A stretch of DNA of 64,000 nt from Microbacterium marinum (lineage in GTDB: Bacteria; Actinomycetota; Actinomycetes; Actinomycetales; Microbacteriaceae), in contig NZ_JACHMD010000001.1 of assembly GCF_014204835.1 (NCBI RefSeq), positions 496,001 through 560,000 on the forward strand, written 5' to 3'. The notes below the pieces were generated by a model. It was given only the letters and a program-made list of their open reading frames with translations, ran no database searches and was not told the origin of the DNA. This document shows positions 16,321 to 24,272 of this stretch, in pieces. The number at the start of each line of letters is the position of its first letter. Position 1 is the stretch's first letter. Made by a program: the position numbers and the translations under genes.

Positions 16321-17967
16321 ATGACTCGAGGCACCCTCGCCGACCGGCTCGACCGGATCGTGCTCTACCAGGCCTACCCGCAGAGCTTCGCCGATGCCGA
16401 CGGAGACGGCATCGGCGACCTCGACGGCCTCGCCGCGCGCCTGGACTACCTCGGCTGGCTCGGTGTCGACGCGGTCTGGATCAACCCCTGCTTCGTCTCC
16501 CCGATGCGCGACGCCGGGTACGACGTCGCCGACTTCGACCACATCGATCCCCGGTACGGCGGCGATGCCGCCCTCGATCGGCTCGTCACGGAGGCAGACC
16601 GGCACGGGATCGCCCTGCTGCTCGATCTCGTCGCGGGCCACACGTCGGACCAGCACCCCTGGTTCCAGCGGGCGATCGCCGACGACAGCGACCACCGCTA
16701 CGTCCTCTCCGACCGGCAGGCCGAGGGGTTCGAGCCGGTTCCTGGCCCCCGCGGCGGGTTCTACAAGCCCAACTTCTTCGCCTTCCAGCCCGCGCTGAAC
16801 TTCGGCTACGCCCGGGCGGATGCCGCCGAGCCCTGGCGCCAGCCGGTCGACGCCGACGGCCCGCGACAGAACCGCGATGCGCTCGTCGACATCATCCGCC
16901 GCTGGTACGACCGCGGCGTGCAGGGATTCCGCGTCGACATGGCGGCATCCCTCGTCAAAGACGACCCCGGCCACATCGAGACCGCGAAGCTGTGGAACGA
17001 CATCCGCCGCCGGCTCGACGCGAGCCACCCGGGGAACATCCTCATCTCGGAATGGGGTGACCCGAAGCGTTCGATCGCCGCCGGATTCCACAGCGACTTC
17101 TTCCTCCAGTTCGGCGGTGATGACGACGGCCACCCGCTCAAGTCGCTGTTCAACAACAACAGCGGAACCGTCCACGAGGCGTGGGATCAGACGGAGGTGT
17201 GGGCGGATGCCGCGGGCACCGGCACTGCGGCCGACTTCATCGCCGCGTGGCGCGAGGCCGCGTCCGCGATCGAGGCCGACGGCCGTGGCGGCGTGGTGGG
17301 ACTTCCGACCGCGAACCACGACTTCACCCGGATGGTGAGCGGTTCGCGCGACGCGGAGCAGGCGCGCTCGGCGCTGCTGCTGGTCCTCACGTGGCCGGCG
17401 ATGCCGTCGGTCTACTACGGCGACGAGATCGGCATGCGGTACGTCCCGGGCCTCGCCTCGCTCGAAGGGTCGTCCCTCGGCCCGCGGTACGAGCGCGCCG
17501 GCTCGCGGACGCCGATGCAGTGGGGCGCGCTCGACGACACCGACACGGTGGGAGTGTCCCGCTATCTGCCGGAGGACCCCGATCCCGAGCGTCCGACCGT
17601 CGCCGCACAGCTCGGCGACGCGGCATCCCTGCTGCACTTCGTGCGCGACGCGATCGCGCTGCGCCGCAGCGACCCGCGCCTGTCGGCTCGCAGCGAGGTG
17701 GATGTGCAGGAGACGGACTACCCCTTCGTCTACGTTCGCGGCGGTTCGCTGCTGGTCGCCCTCAACCCCTCGGCGGCTCCTCGCACGGTGGCTCTCCCCG
17801 AGCGAGGGCCGGCCCCGGCCGTCCGGCTCGCCTTCGCGGCGCGCATCGCCGACGGCGCCCTGCAGCTCGACGCCTTCGGGTGCGCGGTCGTCGATCTCGC
17901 CCCCGAACCGCTGACCGATACCGACCCCGCCGCGTCCGCGGCATCCGATGGAAGGACATCCGCATGA
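16321..17967 (+). CDS. GH13 alpha-glucosidase-like glycoside hydrolase
   Basis: A 548-residue intracellular (no signal peptide) alpha-amylase-family enzyme that most likely cleaves or rearranges alpha-glucosides. The four conserved regions are seen: DLVAGHTSD (102-110), GFRVDMA with nucleophile Asp206, ISEWGDP with acid/base Glu244, and TANHDF with Asp334. The opening YQAYPQSFADADGDGIGDLD is shared with oligo-1,6-glucosidases and trehalose synthases. ATG 16321 follows AGGAGA. It overlaps the GH1 gene by four bases and is preceded by two LacI operators. Confidence 0.93.
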   Translation: MTRGTLADRLDRIVLYQAYPQSFADADGDGIGDLDGLAARLDYLGWLGVDAVWINPCFVSPMRDAGYDVADFDHIDPRYGGDAALDRLVTEADRHGIALLLDLVAGHTSDQHPWFQRAIADDSDHRYVLSDRQAEGFEPVPGPRGGFYKPNFFAFQPALNFGYARADAAEPWRQPVDADGPRQNRDALVDIIRRWYDRGVQGFRVDMAASLVKDDPGHIETAKLWNDIRRRLDASHPGNILISEWGDPKRSIAAGFHSDFFLQFGGDDDGHPLKSLFNNNSGTVHEAWDQTEVWADAAGTGTAADFIAAWREAASAIEADGRGGVVGLPTANHDFTRMVSGSRDAEQARSALLLVLTWPAMPSVYYGDEIGMRYVPGLASLEGSSLGPRYERAGSRTPMQWGALDDTDTVGVSRYLPEDPDPERPTVAAQLGDAASLLHFVRDAIALRRSDPRLSARSEVDVQETDYPFVYVRGGSLLVALNPSAAPRTVALPERGPAPAVRLAFAARIADGALQLDAFGCAVVDLAPEPLTDTDPAASAASDGRTSA

Positions 17968-19136
17968 CGACGATCCCCGCACCGAACGGCTTCATCTGGG
18001 GTGCAGCGACCGCCGCGCACCAGATCGAGGGTGGCAACACGAACACGGCGCACTGGGAGTTCGAGCACGCCGCCGACACGACTGTCGAGGAGCCCTCGGG
18101 TGACGCGGTCGACTCCTACCACCGCTTCCCCGAGGACATCCGGCTGCTCGCGGAGTGCGGCCTGAAGGCGTACCGCTTCTCGATCGAGTGGGCGCGCATC
18201 GAGCCCGAGAAGGGAATCGTCTCGAAGGCGCAGCTCGACCACTACCGCCGCATGATCGACACCTGCCACGATCACGGCGTCCAGCCGATCGTGACGCTTC
18301 ACCACTTCACGGTGCCGCGCTGGCAGGGCCGCGACGGCGGCTGGTACGCCGACGACGTCGTCGACCGGTTCCGCCGGTACACCGAGACGGCGACGCGCAT
18401 CCTCGACGACGTCGAGTGGGTCGTCACGATCAATGAGCCGAACATGATGGTCAACCAGACCGAGGCGAAGATCGACACCGAGCAGGGCGTCAACTTCCCT
18501 GGTCCCTCGCCGCACGTCGCGCAGGTGATCGCAAAGGCGCATCACGCCTCGACCGAGGTGCTGAAGGGTCTCGGCCACGTGAAGAGCGGCTGGACGGTCG
18601 CGAACCAGGTGTACCAGGCGGTGCCCGGGTACGAGAAGGAGCGCGACGAGTGGGGGTACTGGCGCGAGGACTACTACCTCGAGCAGGCCCGGAACGACGA
18701 CTTCATCGGCGTGCAGTCCTACCTGCGCACGATTGTCGGCCCCGACGGGCCGGTGCCCTTCCCTGACGACGTCGAGCGCACCCTCACCGGGTGGGAGTAC
18801 TACCCCGAAGCGCTCGGTCACGCGCTGCGCCACACGTGGGAGGTCACCGGCGGCGTGCCGATGCTGGTGACCGAGAACGGCATGGCGACGCAGGACGACA
18901 GCCGCCGCATCGATTACACGACCGGCGCCCTCCAGGGCCTCGCATCGGCGCTGCAGGATGGCCTCGACATTCGCGGCTACCTGCACTGGTCGCTGCTCGA
19001 CAACTACGAGTGGGGTTCGTTCCGCCCCACGTTCGGCCTCATCGGGGTCGACCGTGAGACGTTCGAGCGCACCCCCAAGCCGAGTCTCGCCTGGCTCGGC
19101 GACCTCGCTCAGCGCGGCGTCATCCCCGCCGGCTGA
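17964..19136 (+). CDS. GH1 beta-glucosidase
   Basis: A 390-residue cytosolic glycoside hydrolase of family 1. The family start FIWGAATAAHQIEG is at 10-23; the acid/base is Glu158 in TINEPN, the nucleophile Glu304 in VTENG, and SLLDNYEW follows near the end. It is shorter than the usual 440-470 residues, with the loops between residues 190 and 280 trimmed. The ATGA overlap puts it in one operon with GH13 under LacI control, giving the cell both alpha- and beta-glucosidase activity on the same signal. Confidence 0.95.
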   Translation: MTTIPAPNGFIWGAATAAHQIEGGNTNTAHWEFEHAADTTVEEPSGDAVDSYHRFPEDIRLLAECGLKAYRFSIEWARIEPEKGIVSKAQLDHYRRMIDTCHDHGVQPIVTLHHFTVPRWQGRDGGWYADDVVDRFRRYTETATRILDDVEWVVTINEPNMMVNQTEAKIDTEQGVNFPGPSPHVAQVIAKAHHASTEVLKGLGHVKSGWTVANQVYQAVPGYEKERDEWGYWREDYYLEQARNDDFIGVQSYLRTIVGPDGPVPFPDDVERTLTGWEYYPEALGHALRHTWEVTGGVPMLVTENGMATQDDSRRIDYTTGALQGLASALQDGLDIRGYLHWSLLDNYEWGSFRPTFGLIGVDRETFERTPKPSLAWLGDLAQRGVIPAG

Positions 19137-19141
19137 CCCGG

Positions 19142-19175
19142 CGCGGGCGGGGCGCCATCCGCGCCGCCGCCCGCG
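19142..19175 (+). terminator. Hairpin after the glycosidase operon
   Basis: CGCGGGCGG (19142-19150) pairs with CCGCCCGCG (19167-19175). There is no T-run, but it lies directly after the GH1 stop and is the only strong stem before the next gene. Confidence 0.5.
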
Positions 19176-19307
19176 AGCTCCGGGGACGTACCGTGCAGCT
19201 CGGCCGTTTCGCCTGGCGCACGTTGCGTCCCTCGAGCGTTTCCGAGCGGATGCCGCGAAACCGTGCCCCGCTACGCTGGGTGGTTCTGCTGTGCGAAGGA
19301 GCCCCGG

Positions 19308-20333
19308 ATGACGACGATCGATGACCTGACCGACCTGGATGCCGCGACGGGGAACCCGTTCTTCAGCGGCGTCGCCTCGATCGACGTCGGCGATTCCCGC
19401 GTCTACGAACGGGCGGGTGGGTTCGCGAACCGTGCGCATCGCGTTCCGATCACCCCGGTAACGCGGCTGGCGATCGCCAGCGGCAGCAAGATCTTCACGG
19501 CGCTCGCCGTGCTCCGCCTCGTCGAGGAGGGCACGCTGACCCTCGACCAGCCGGTGCGGACAGTCCTCGGCTCCGATCTGCCGCTGATCGACGACGGCGT
19601 GACGATCGAGCACCTGCTGAGCCACACCTCGGGTATCGGCGATTACATCGACGAGTCCGCCGGCGGTGAGATCGACGACTACATCATGACGCTGCCGGTT
19701 CACACGCTGACCACTGCCGAGGCATTCCTGCCGATGCTCGACGGTCGCGAGCAGGTCTCTGCTCCCGGCGAGGAGTTCGCGTACAACAACAGCGGCTACG
19801 TCGTGCTCGCGGTGGTCATCGAGCGTGCGACGGGCGAGACATTCCACGATGTCGTGCGCCGGCTGGTGCTCGATCCGGCGGGTCTCAGCCTCACCGACTA
19901 CGACCGCAGCGACTATCTGACCGGTGATGTCGCGCTGGGCTACCTCGACGAGGACGGCGGCCACCGCACCAACGTGCTGCACCTGCCGGTGCTCGGCAAC
20001 GGTGACGGCGGCGCGTACACGACCACGGGCGATCTCCACCGGTTCTGGCGGGCGCTGGTGCGCGGCGACATCGTCTCGCCGGAGACATATCGCGTGCTCG
20101 TCGCGCCGCGTCATCACGACGAGGACGAGGGTAAGCGCTTCGGTCTCGCGGTGTGGCTGCATGAGGTCGCCGACGTGCTGGTTCTCGAGGGTTACGACGC
20201 GGGGGTGTCCTTCGTCTCGTCGCACGATCCGGCGGCCGACGCGACCTACACCGTCATCGCGAACTCGTCCGAGGGCGCGTGGCCCGCGGCCAGTGCGATG
20301 CGGGGCGTGCTGGAGGCGCGGCTCGGCATCTGA
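19308..20333 (+). CDS. Beta-lactamase-family serine hydrolase
   Basis: A 341-residue protein of the class C beta-lactamase/DD-peptidase/esterase fold. The nucleophile motif SxxK is S58-G-S-K61 (ASGSKIFTALAVLRL) and the second motif YxN is FAYNNSGYVVL. Downstream LLSHTSGIGDYIDE is a family hallmark. No signal peptide, so it is probably a cytosolic esterase or amidase rather than a penicillin-binding protein. ATG 19308 has GAAGGAG six bases upstream. It is monocistronic, followed by a perfect hairpin. Confidence 0.88.
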   Translation: MTTIDDLTDLDAATGNPFFSGVASIDVGDSRVYERAGGFANRAHRVPITPVTRLAIASGSKIFTALAVLRLVEEGTLTLDQPVRTVLGSDLPLIDDGVTIEHLLSHTSGIGDYIDESAGGEIDDYIMTLPVHTLTTAEAFLPMLDGREQVSAPGEEFAYNNSGYVVLAVVIERATGETFHDVVRRLVLDPAGLSLTDYDRSDYLTGDVALGYLDEDGGHRTNVLHLPVLGNGDGGAYTTTGDLHRFWRALVRGDIVSPETYRVLVAPRHHDEDEGKRFGLAVWLHEVADVLVLEGYDAGVSFVSSHDPAADATYTVIANSSEGAWPAASAMRGVLEARLGI

Positions 20334-20343
20334 CCCGTGGACG

Positions 20344-20382
20344 CACGGATGCCGCGAGGCACATGGCCCCGCGGCATCCGTG
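20344..20382. terminator. Bidirectional hairpin between convergent genes
   Basis: CACGGATGCCGCG (20344-20356) and CGCGGCATCCGTG (20370-20382) are a perfect 13-bp stem between the convergent serine hydrolase and PepSY-like genes. The stem contains the window's frequent word GGATGCC. Confidence 0.65.
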
Positions 20383-20394
20383 AATCGGGATCGG

Positions 20395-21249
20395 TCAGTC
20401 GTCGATCTCCGTGCCGATGACGGCGCCCGACTCGTCGAGGGTGATCTCGACGATCTGGCGGTCGGCGGTCACGATCGTCACGTCGAACGGGGAGCGGCCG
20501 TCGTCGTCGGCGTCGATCTCGATGACGCGACCGTCGGCCTCGGCGAGGGCTGCCGCGACGATGGTGTTCAGCGTCGCCGCGTCGAGGATGTTCTCGGGAG
20601 CGCGGTCGTCGTCGTCGGGTCCCTCGGTCTCGCGGACGGTTGCGGTGCCGTCGGCCGAGACGAGGACCTCGGCCTCGGACCCGTCGGTGCCGCGGAGCTT
20701 CACGTCCCAGCTGCCGTCCCGGTTGGCGTCGATCGAGACGGGCTCGCCCTCGGCGACGGATGCCGCGGCGCGGGCGATCGCGTCGAGTTCGTCGGCGGAC
20801 GTCGCCCCGACGGTGCCGGATGCAGCGGACGCGTCGCCTGAACCGCGGTCGTCGGTGCCGTCGTCGTCCGCACCCTGTGCGGCGGATCCCTGCGCTCCGG
20901 AGTTCACGTCGCCGGATCCCTGGTCGGCCGTACCGTCGTCGTCCGCGACCGAGTCGCTCGCCGACTGCTCATCGGCGACGAGGCCGGCCACGCGATCGTC
21001 GTCGTCATCTCCGTCGGCGACAGCCGCGCCGATGGCCGCGCCGCCTCCGACGAGGAGGATCGCGCCGAGCGCGGCCCCGCCGGCGATCAGGGCTGTGCGT
21101 CCGCGACGCTTCGCGGGCTTCTCTTCCGACGTAGTCGTCGGGACCACCGTCTCGGCGGGGTAGGCCTGCGTCGGCGCGGTGGGGTTGCTGCCTGCGGGCG
21201 CCGAGTCGGAGGTCGGGGACTGGTCGGGGGTGCTGTTGTGCTCGCTCAT
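20395..21249 (-). CDS. Membrane-anchored PepSY-like protein
   Basis: A 284-residue protein. Residues 1-45 are a Pro/Thr-rich cytosolic tail, 46-80 a basic patch and one transmembrane helix (TALIAGGAALGAILLVGGGA), 85-140 an Asp/Ser/Gly-rich extracellular linker, and 145-284 two PepSY-type modules (ELDAIARAAASVAEGEPVSI, then DVTIVTADRQIVEITLDESG). ATG 21249 is chosen because the next upstream start overlaps the promoter repeats. The promoter carries GCTTCAG repeats also found before the response regulator gene at 32998, so it is probably a target of that two-component system. Confidence 0.75.
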   Translation of the reverse strand: MSEHNSTPDQSPTSDSAPAGSNPTAPTQAYPAETVVPTTTSEEKPAKRRGRTALIAGGAALGAILLVGGGAAIGAAVADGDDDDDRVAGLVADEQSASDSVADDDGTADQGSGDVNSGAQGSAAQGADDDGTDDRGSGDASAASGTVGATSADELDAIARAAASVAEGEPVSIDANRDGSWDVKLRGTDGSEAEVLVSADGTATVRETEGPDDDDRAPENILDAATLNTIVAAALAEADGRVIEIDADDDGRSPFDVTIVTADRQIVEITLDESGAVIGTEIDD

Positions 21250-21272
21250 GCTTCGAGGATGTCCCGCGGGCA

Positions 21273-21309
21273 CTGAAGCCATCCTGAAGCGACCTGAAGC
21301 CGCTTTCAG
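21273..21309 (-). promoter_or_regulatory. Response-regulator-type direct repeats upstream of the PepSY gene
   Basis: CTGAAGC occurs on the plus strand at 21273-21279, 21284-21290 and 21294-21300 (steps of 11 and 10 bp), with an inverted partial copy GCTTTCAG at 21302-21309. For the minus-strand gene these read GCTTCAG and cover the -35 region. One-turn direct repeats are typical OmpR/PhoB-family sites. Confidence 0.7.
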
Positions 21310-21329
21310 GAAGGTGCGAGGATCGAAGA

Positions 21330-21842
21330 ATGCCCGCGAACATCTCCTCCGCAGCTCTGCCGCTCGACCGTCCCGCTGCCGACCGCATGTGGGAGGCGTA
21401 CCGCGCGGCGCGCCCGCGCGCGGTCGCGGCGGGACCCGACTACACCGTCGAACACTTCGGAGACTCGGCGCGCCTTGCGGACGAGCTGCTCGAGATCGTG
21501 CTTTCCGGGCGCAAGCGAGCGACCTCCGAACTGGTGGACGACTTCATCGCTCGGGGAGACGCCGTGCCGCGCATCGGTTCGCATTGGATCGCGTGTGACA
21601 GCACCGGCGAACCCCGCATCGTGATCCGCAGCGTCGAGCTGCGCGTCGGCGCTTTCGACTCCGTCGACGCCGAGTTCGCCGCTGACGAGGGCGAGGACGA
21701 CCTCAGTCTGGAGAGCTGGCAGCGCGAGCATCGTCGCTACTGGACGCGCGTCGCCGCCGCGCGCGGAGCAGCGTGGTCGGAGGAGGACGAGATCGTCTTC
21801 GAGCGGTTCGCGGTCGTCTGGCCGCCCGAACACGCGGACTGA
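21330..21842 (+). CDS. ASCH domain protein
   Basis: A 170-residue cytosolic ASCH-fold protein, a family related to PUA RNA-binding domains. Marks are LSGRKRATSELVDDF (residues 52-66), the IGSHWIACDSTGEPRIVI strand pair, and the closing ADEGEDDLSLESWQREHRRY. Related proteins bind RNA or hydrolyse N4-acylcytidine; the role here is unknown. It diverges from the PepSY-like gene over the repeat promoter. Confidence 0.85.
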   Translation: MPANISSAALPLDRPAADRMWEAYRAARPRAVAAGPDYTVEHFGDSARLADELLEIVLSGRKRATSELVDDFIARGDAVPRIGSHWIACDSTGEPRIVIRSVELRVGAFDSVDAEFAADEGEDDLSLESWQREHRRYWTRVAAARGAAWSEEDEIVFERFAVVWPPEHAD

Positions 21843-21938
21843 CGATGCGACGGAGCTTGGCTCCTTGACCTTCATCCAGGTCGATCCCGAAGAGGGGGAG
21901 CAGTTGCCCATCGAGGTCCAATCTGATCAGCTGTGATC

Positions 21939-22148
21939 ATGAACCGATTCGTGTGGATTGCGTTGGTGGTCGGGGGAGTGCTTCTCGCCGCGAGCGCATT
22001 CATCGGGCAGGGGGTGGAATGCGCCACCACCTGCGTGTCGTCCATGCTCCCCGACGATCCACAACGAGTCGCCAGACTCATCATTGGTGGTCTGATCGCA
22101 GTGGCTGGTGTAGCGCTGGCAATCGGAAGACGCACCAAGCTGCGGTAG
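21939..22148 (+). CDS. Small two-helix membrane protein
   Basis: A 69-residue protein with two transmembrane helices (FVWIALVVGGVLLAASAFIG and RLIIGGLIAVAGVALAIG) joined by a loop with two cysteines (VECATTCVSS). GTG at 21933 is an in-frame alternative. No family is recognised. GC falls here compared with the genes before it, and this is about where the first accessory region begins. Confidence 0.55.
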   Translation: MNRFVWIALVVGGVLLAASAFIGQGVECATTCVSSMLPDDPQRVARLIIGGLIAVAGVALAIGRRTKLR

Positions 22149-22200
22149 AGCCCCAGCGACCGGCAGCTGGCCCCGATGACCAAGAAGGAATGCGGGCGAT

Positions 22201-22569
22201 CTACGGAAAGTGAAACAAATGTGGTGGCCCCCGCTCGGGAGACCACCACATTTGCATTTGTGGGTCAGCTGCGCAAACCATTCCGCGTAAGGGAGATCCC
22301 GCTGCGTGTGCGCCGTGAGATCGTTCGGCACGTCCAAGACCTTCCGTTGCTTCCGTCCCGTCGACCTCGATATCGAGGACGCCGAAGACCTGGCCGAGCG
22401 CATCGGTGGCGACAAGACCGATGGATGGTGCATCGAGCTTGCGGCGGCGAGGCTTGACATCGTCGTAGTACTGAGTCGTCAGAAAAGCCAGCGTGCGACA
22501 CCGGACCCACCCGTCCTCGTCGTCGGGAGTGAACGGTCGGACGTTGTAGTTGGTGGGGGTGACTCTCAT
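22201..22569 (-). pseudogene. GNAT acetyltransferase, 3'-truncated
   Basis: The first 75 codons from ATG 22569 read as a GNAT N-acetyltransferase (NVRPFTPDDEDGWVRCRTLA, then GLVATDALGQVFGVLDIEVD). After TEAT the expected IDTIAVHPDH and acetyl-CoA loop are missing and the frame runs into unrelated sequence. A perfect 12-bp stem, CAAATGTGGTGG at 22216-22227 with its complement at 22243-22254, lies in the replaced part. The gene is broken, probably by the event that brought in the neighbouring accessory DNA. Confidence 0.65.
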
Positions 22570-22629
22570 TCAGAGCAGTGTCCCGCAAAACTCCCGCAGC
22601 CGTACGTGCCTCCCAGCGAGTTCGGGCCG

Positions 22630-22657
22630 TCTGCCGAAAACGATCGTTTTCGGCAGA
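22630..22657. repeat. 28-bp perfect palindrome before the NUDIX gene
   Basis: CTGCCGAAAACGATCGTTTT followed by CGGCAG is a perfect palindrome with flanking T and A included. A related 20-base half (18 identical) lies after the NUDIX gene at 23225-23244. Confidence 0.8.
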
Positions 22658-22759
22658 TCGGCGCCGCGAGGGTGTTGAGCCTGCCGTTAACGCCAGTCAA
22701 GCGAACCGGGCGAGACCAAGCTGCGGCACCCGTCCCGGCAGGATCGTACGCTGGAGCAC

Positions 22760-23221
22760 ATGCCAATCTCGCCCTACCTAAAGTCGCTGCGCGAGCGTGT
22801 CGGTAACGACCTACTCCTTCTCCCCGCGGTGTCAGCAGTGATCCGCAATGACGTCGGGGAGGTTCTGCTCGCGCGGTCGTACGGTGACGATGAGTGGGCT
22901 CTCATCGGCGGGGGCTTGGAGCCTGGTGAAGAGCCGGCCGCCGCGATCCTCCGAGAGATCCGTGAAGAACTCGGTGTCGAGGCAGAGGTTTCGCAGATCG
23001 TCGGGGCGTACGGAGGCGAAGGCATGTTTATCACCTACCCGAACGGTGATCGCTGTGCGTACGTGACGACTGCGTACGCATGTCAGCTCGTGTCAGAGGC
23101 GTTGACCATCGAAGAAGATGAGCTGCGTGAAGTGGCCTGGTTCACGCCCGACGAGGTATCCGGACTCGACACACAACCTTGGGTAGCGCGCATCCTGACG
23201 GATGCCGGCATCGCCACCTGA
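22760..23221 (+). CDS. NUDIX hydrolase
   Basis: A 153-residue NUDIX pyrophosphohydrolase. The Nudix box GGLEPGEEPAAAILREIREE (start about residue 51) is complete, with LGVEAEV following and a FTPDEVSGLDTQPW C-terminus as in ADP-ribose/nucleoside-diphosphate sugar or 8-oxo-dGTP type enzymes. A TACGCT hexamer ends seven bases before the ATG, so the mRNA may be leaderless. The gene is bracketed by related CTGCCGAA palindromes, as if it were a small inserted unit. Confidence 0.92.
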   Translation: MPISPYLKSLRERVGNDLLLLPAVSAVIRNDVGEVLLARSYGDDEWALIGGGLEPGEEPAAAILREIREELGVEAEVSQIVGAYGGEGMFITYPNGDRCAYVTTAYACQLVSEALTIEEDELREVAWFTPDEVSGLDTQPWVARILTDAGIAT

Positions 23222-23224
23222 CCC

Positions 23225-23332
23225 CTGCCGAACACGATCGTTTCTGGGACGGTCGATTCGTGCGCCGCGGAAGCCTGCCGAAACTCAGGGCCGTATCGAA
23301 ACCCGGTTTCGGGACAAACGGTTTCGGCGGGG
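23225..23332. repeat. CTGCCGAA/TTTCGG palindrome cluster after the NUDIX gene
   Basis: CTGCCGAACACGATCGTTTC at 23225-23244 matches 18 of 20 bases of the palindrome at 22631. It is followed by CCGAAAC, a CGAAACCCGGTTTCG near-palindrome (about 23297-23311) and GTTTCGGCGG, so several stems can form. No coding sequence seen. Confidence 0.65.
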
Positions 23333-23346
23333 GGTTTTGACGTGCC

Positions 23347-23850
23347 TCAGGGGCGGCGGCGCTCGATGAGTATCGTGTCGCGCCAGTTGCCTGCCCAGGG
23401 GCCGTGGGTCATGTACGCGATGCGTTCGCGGTGGCCGATGCGGCGGAAGCCGGCACGCTCGTGAAGGGCCAGGCTGGCGGTGTTCTCGGGGAAGATGCTT
23501 GCTTGTACCGTCCAGATGTCAGCGGTGTCAGCTGCGCGCAGGAAGGAGGTGAGAAGTGCTGTGCCGACGCCGCGCCCGTGGGCGCGATCGGCAACATAGA
23601 CGGAGTGTTCTACGACTCCGCGGTAGACCTCGCGTGCAGAGACGCGGGATGCGGCAACCCAGCCGAGGACTGAGCCGGCGGGATTGGTGGCGACGAGTCG
23701 GCCATCCTGGAGCTTTCTTTGGTCGAAGTCGGCCCAGGATGGGGGCCCGCTTTCGAACGTCGCGTTTCCGGCGGCGATGCCTTCGCGGTAGATCGTTTCG
23801 ACCTCGGGCCAGTCGCTCTCAGTCAGGGCCCGTACGGCGATGTCGCTCAT
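23347..23850 (-). CDS. arsN1: ArsN1-like GNAT N-acetyltransferase
   Basis: A 167-residue GNAT enzyme of the phosphinothricin acetyltransferase type. Features: VRALTESDWPEVETIYREGI at the start, YRGVVEHSVYVADRAHGRGV with the acetyl-CoA loop (HGRGVGTALL), and SIFPENTASLALHERAGFRR. In ars operons this family (ArsN1) acetylates the antibiotic arsinothricin; free-standing homologs act on phosphinothricin. It overlaps arsR by four bases, so regulation by arsenite is likely. The choice of ArsN1 rests on the context. Confidence 0.82.
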   Translation of the reverse strand: MSDIAVRALTESDWPEVETIYREGIAAGNATFESGPPSWADFDQRKLQDGRLVATNPAGSVLGWVAASRVSAREVYRGVVEHSVYVADRAHGRGVGTALLTSFLRAADTADIWTVQASIFPENTASLALHERAGFRRIGHRERIAYMTHGPWAGNWRDTILIERRRP

Positions 23851-24197
23851 GCGCGGAGGGCGCGGGATGCGGCGTCGAGAGCGCGGGTGATGACGCGGTA
23901 GTAGGCCCATCGGCCGCGCTGCTCGCGGGTAACGAGACCGGCGTCGACGAGCTGCTTCATGTGGTGTGACACGGTCGGCTGCGATAGGCGGACGGGCTCG
24001 GTGAGATCGCAGATGCACGCCTCCCCGTCAGCGGATGCGGCGATCAAGGACAGCAGGCGTACGCGCGTAGGGTCGCCGAGTGCTTTGAACGTCCGGGCGG
24101 TGCGCTCAGCGTCTTCCAGCGATATGACCGCCCCGGTCACAGGAGCGCAGCATGTTTCGCTTTCCGCGGGAGCAAGGAGCGGGAACTGTGCAGTCAT
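23847..24197 (-). CDS. arsR: ArsR-family arsenite-responsive repressor
   Basis: A 116-residue winged-helix repressor. The DNA-reading helix is LSQPTVSHHMKQLVDAGLVT. Possible arsenite ligands are the vicinal pair Cys16-Cys17 near the N-terminus and Cys61/Cys63 (ACICDL). The arrangement resembles the corynebacterial ArsR, where an N-terminal Cys pair of one subunit joins a Cys of the other, unlike the classical CxC in the recognition helix. It is co-translated with arsN1 and diverges from arsO over a symmetric promoter. Confidence 0.93.
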   Translation of the reverse strand: MTAQFPLLAPAESETCCAPVTGAVISLEDAERTARTFKALGDPTRVRLLSLIAASADGEACICDLTEPVRLSQPTVSHHMKQLVDAGLVTREQRGRWAYYRVITRALDAASRALRA

Positions 24198-24218
24198 ACT
24201 GCGATCCTCTCACGTCGT

Positions 24219-24270
24219 ATTGACAGTCACCGATGTATCGATGATGCTCTACCCATCGATGTTCGTCAAT
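24219..24270. promoter_or_regulatory. Symmetric divergent arsR/arsO promoter-operator
   Basis: TTGACA (24220-24225) faces right and TTGACG (complement of 24264-24269) faces left, each followed by a CGATG half-site: ATTGAC-n6-CGATG on both strands. -10 positions are weak. The arrangement lets one ArsR dimer block both directions. Confidence 0.6.
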
Positions 24271-24272
24271 GA

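Noticed and set aside
22635-22654. The palindrome at 22630 as an intrinsic terminator of the upstream membrane gene
   Set aside because: No T-run after the stem and it is 480 bases from the stop; its half copy after the NUDIX gene fits a repeat better.
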